Assembly (NCBI GenBank): GCA_003695135.1
Contig: RFIR01000218.1
Coordinates: 1-6,471, forward strand
Source: Alphaproteobacteria bacterium
GTDB lineage: Bacteria > Pseudomonadota > Alphaproteobacteria > Rhodobacterales > Rhodobacteraceae
Direction of reading: 5' to 3'
DNA length: 6,471 nt
Position numbers and translations under genes: made by a program. Shown piece by piece: positions 5,440 through 6,471 of this stretch. How positions within the stretch are numbered: position 1 is the first letter of the stretch; each line of letters begins with the position of its first letter. The notes under the pieces were generated by a model. That model did not search any database. It was given only the letters and a program-made list of their open reading frames with translations, and had not been told where the DNA came from.

Positions 5440-6119
5440 TGCTGGCCGAGGGAGTCGCGCCACAGATCGAGGCGGCCGGCATCCGCCCGGGCCGCCCGCT
5501 GGTGGCGGTGGATGCCGACGAGGTGCTGGTGCATTTCGCCCGCCATCTGGCCCGGTTCGTCGGGACCCGCGGCTGGAAGCTCGATCTGAGCGAATACCGC
5601 CTCGACGGTGCGATACGCCGCCTCGAGGATGACAGGCCGGCCGGGCGCGAGGAAATCTGGTCGCTGATCCTCGACTTCTTCGAGACCGAGACCGCGCGGC
5701 AGGAAGCCATTGCCGGGGCGGCCGAGGGGCTGCACACGCTTTCCCGCCGGGCACAGATCGTGGTCCTCAGCAACGTGCCGATGGCGGCGCGGGCGGCGCG
5801 CATCGCCAATCTGGCCGGGCATGGCATCGCCTATCCGGTGATCGCCAATCAGGGCGGCAAGGGACGGGCGCTGGCCGAGCTCGCCCGCCGCGCCGCTGCG
5901 CCGGTGGCCTTCATCGACGACAGCCCGGCGCAGATCGAGAGCGCCGCCCGCCATGCCGGGACCGCTCTGCGGGTGCATTTCGTCGGCTCGGAGTTCCTGC
6001 GCCCGATCGCGCCGCAGGTTCCGCAGGCCCATTGCGCGCCGGCCGACTGGCCGCAGGTGGTCGCGGCGGTCGAGGACTATCTCGCCGGCTCGCCCGGACC
6101 GCGCCCCTTCTCGATCTGA
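5439..6119 (+). CDS. HAD-like phosphohydrolase
   Basis: A 226-residue soluble protein with all four HAD motifs in order. Motif I VAVDADEV gives nucleophile D25 and acid/base D27. Motif II VVLSNVP has S111. Motif III is K141 in QGGKGRAL. Motif IV AFIDDSPAQIESA has D160/D161, which bind magnesium. Residues about 31-100 between motifs I and II form a helical C1-type cap, so the substrate is likely a small phosphorylated molecule, but nothing identifies it. The start overlaps the DUF3572 stop by one base (TGATG), with no separate Shine-Dalgarno needed. Its 3' end overlaps the opposite-strand SRAP gene by 43 bases. The protein has no signal peptide or membrane segment. Fold and class are clear; the specific reaction is not. 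Confidence 0.85.
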   Translation: MLAEGVAPQIEAAGIRPGRPLVAVDADEVLVHFARHLARFVGTRGWKLDLSEYRLDGAIRRLEDDRPAGREEIWSLILDFFETETARQEAIAGAAEGLHTLSRRAQIVVLSNVPMAARAARIANLAGHGIAYPVIANQGGKGRALAELARRAAAPVAFIDDSPAQIESAARHAGTALRVHFVGSEFLRPIAPQVPQAHCAPADWPQVVAAVEDYLAGSPGPRPFSI

Positions 6120-6471
6120 AAGAAATCCTCCGGCGCCGGGCGCATCAGGAGCGCGGCGCCCTTGCCTTCCTCGCCCAGCCACTTTCCGTAATCGGCCGGG
6201 CCGATCACCACCGGCATGCGGGGATGGATCTCGCCCAGCGTCCTGTTGGCCGGGCAGGTGACGATGGCCGCGGTATCCAGCACCCGGCCATCCTCGCCGG
6301 TCCAGCGCCGCCAGACCCCGGCAAAGGCGAACAGCGCCTCGCCCTCCGGCGCCAGCCGGTAGACGCGTTCATGCCCCGGCTCCGGCCCGGGGCGCCATTC
6401 GAAGAAGCCGTTGGCCGGCACCAGGCACCGGGTCTCGCGGATCGCCTTGCGGAAGGCGGGCTTGGCGGCAA
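6077..6471 (-). CDS. SRAP (YedK/HMCES-type) abasic-site protein, N-terminus off window
   Basis: The open frame runs off the right edge, so only the last 130 or so residues are seen of a protein usually near 220. SRAP proteins crosslink through an N-terminal cysteine (Cys2) to abasic sites in single-stranded DNA and protect them. The visible part starts AAKPAFRKAIRETRCLVPANG and continues into GFFEWR, whose Glu is the active-site glutamate. IHPRMPVVI further on supplies the active-site histidine. Other family parts are LFAFAGVWRRW and the TCPAN segment. The catalytic Cys2 and the NARAET segment are beyond the window and cannot be checked. The stop TAG at 6077-6079 lies inside the HAD gene on the other strand. 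No terminator hairpin is evident between them. Confidence 0.92.
   Translation of the reverse strand, partial: AAKPAFRKAIRETRCLVPANGFFEWRPGPEPGHERVYRLAPEGEALFAFAGVWRRWTGEDGRVLDTAAIVTCPANRTLGEIHPRMPVVIGPADYGKWLGEEGKGAALLMRPAPEDFFQIEKGRGPGEPAR

Noticed and set aside
5376..6182. A 268-codon minus-strand open frame opposite the HAD gene
   Set aside because: The plus strand carries all four HAD motifs in order, while the antisense product has no recognisable domain.
1..6471. CRISPR array, tRNA, rRNA, transposase or integrase
   Set aside because: No regularly spaced repeats, cloverleaf, rRNA-like stretch, transposase-like product or terminal inverted repeats were seen on either strand. The cassette has no visible mobility gene of its own.

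Overview
This 6.5 kb window is GC-rich and most likely chromosomal DNA of an alphaproteobacterium, probably Rhodobacterales/Rhodobacteraceae (Paracoccus- or Rhodobacter-like). The grounds are strong G/C preference at third codon positions, a PleD-type diguanylate cyclase, a DUF3572 gene, a DUF983-NUDIX pair, and at the extreme left edge a hairpin element ending in CCCCCGAGGATATTT, which I recall as a common intergenic sequence in that family. Taxonomy is inferred from gene content and recall, not from a search.

Layout. Left edge (1-57): tandem hairpins plus the conserved-looking tail. 114-1220, minus strand: a two-gene unit, DUF983 zinc-ribbon membrane protein then NUDIX hydrolase. 1397-3470, plus strand: a four-gene cassette of an exported four-EF-hand protein, an ECF sigma factor, a small single-pass membrane protein (probable anti-sigma) and a membrane-anchored periplasmic helical protein of the Metal_resist/CnrX-like type. 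3546-4931, minus strand: pleD (REC-REC-GGDEF), convergent with the cassette. 5161-6119, plus strand: DUF3572 and a HAD-like phosphatase, translationally coupled and divergent from pleD across about 230 bases holding several inverted repeats. 6077-6471, minus strand: 3' part of a SRAP (YedK/HMCES-type) abasic-site protein whose end overlaps the HAD gene by 43 bases; its N-terminus lies beyond the window.

How the genes may work together. The cassette has the parts of a transmembrane signalling module of the CnrH/CnrY/CnrX kind: periplasmic sensor, membrane anti-sigma, cytoplasmic sigma. Two things depart from the metal-sensing model. The sensor has no histidine or cysteine at all, and the first gene encodes an exported protein with four complete calcium-binding loops. 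A calcium- or envelope-responsive sigma switch is therefore a reasonable hypothesis, not a demonstrated function. The cassette sits between genes (DUF983/NUDIX on one side, pleD/DUF3572 on the other) that I recall being neighbours in other alphaproteobacteria, so it may be an insertion into an old neighbourhood. divK, which usually accompanies pleD there, is absent. PleD supplies cyclic-di-GMP signalling, and SRAP supplies protection of abasic DNA.
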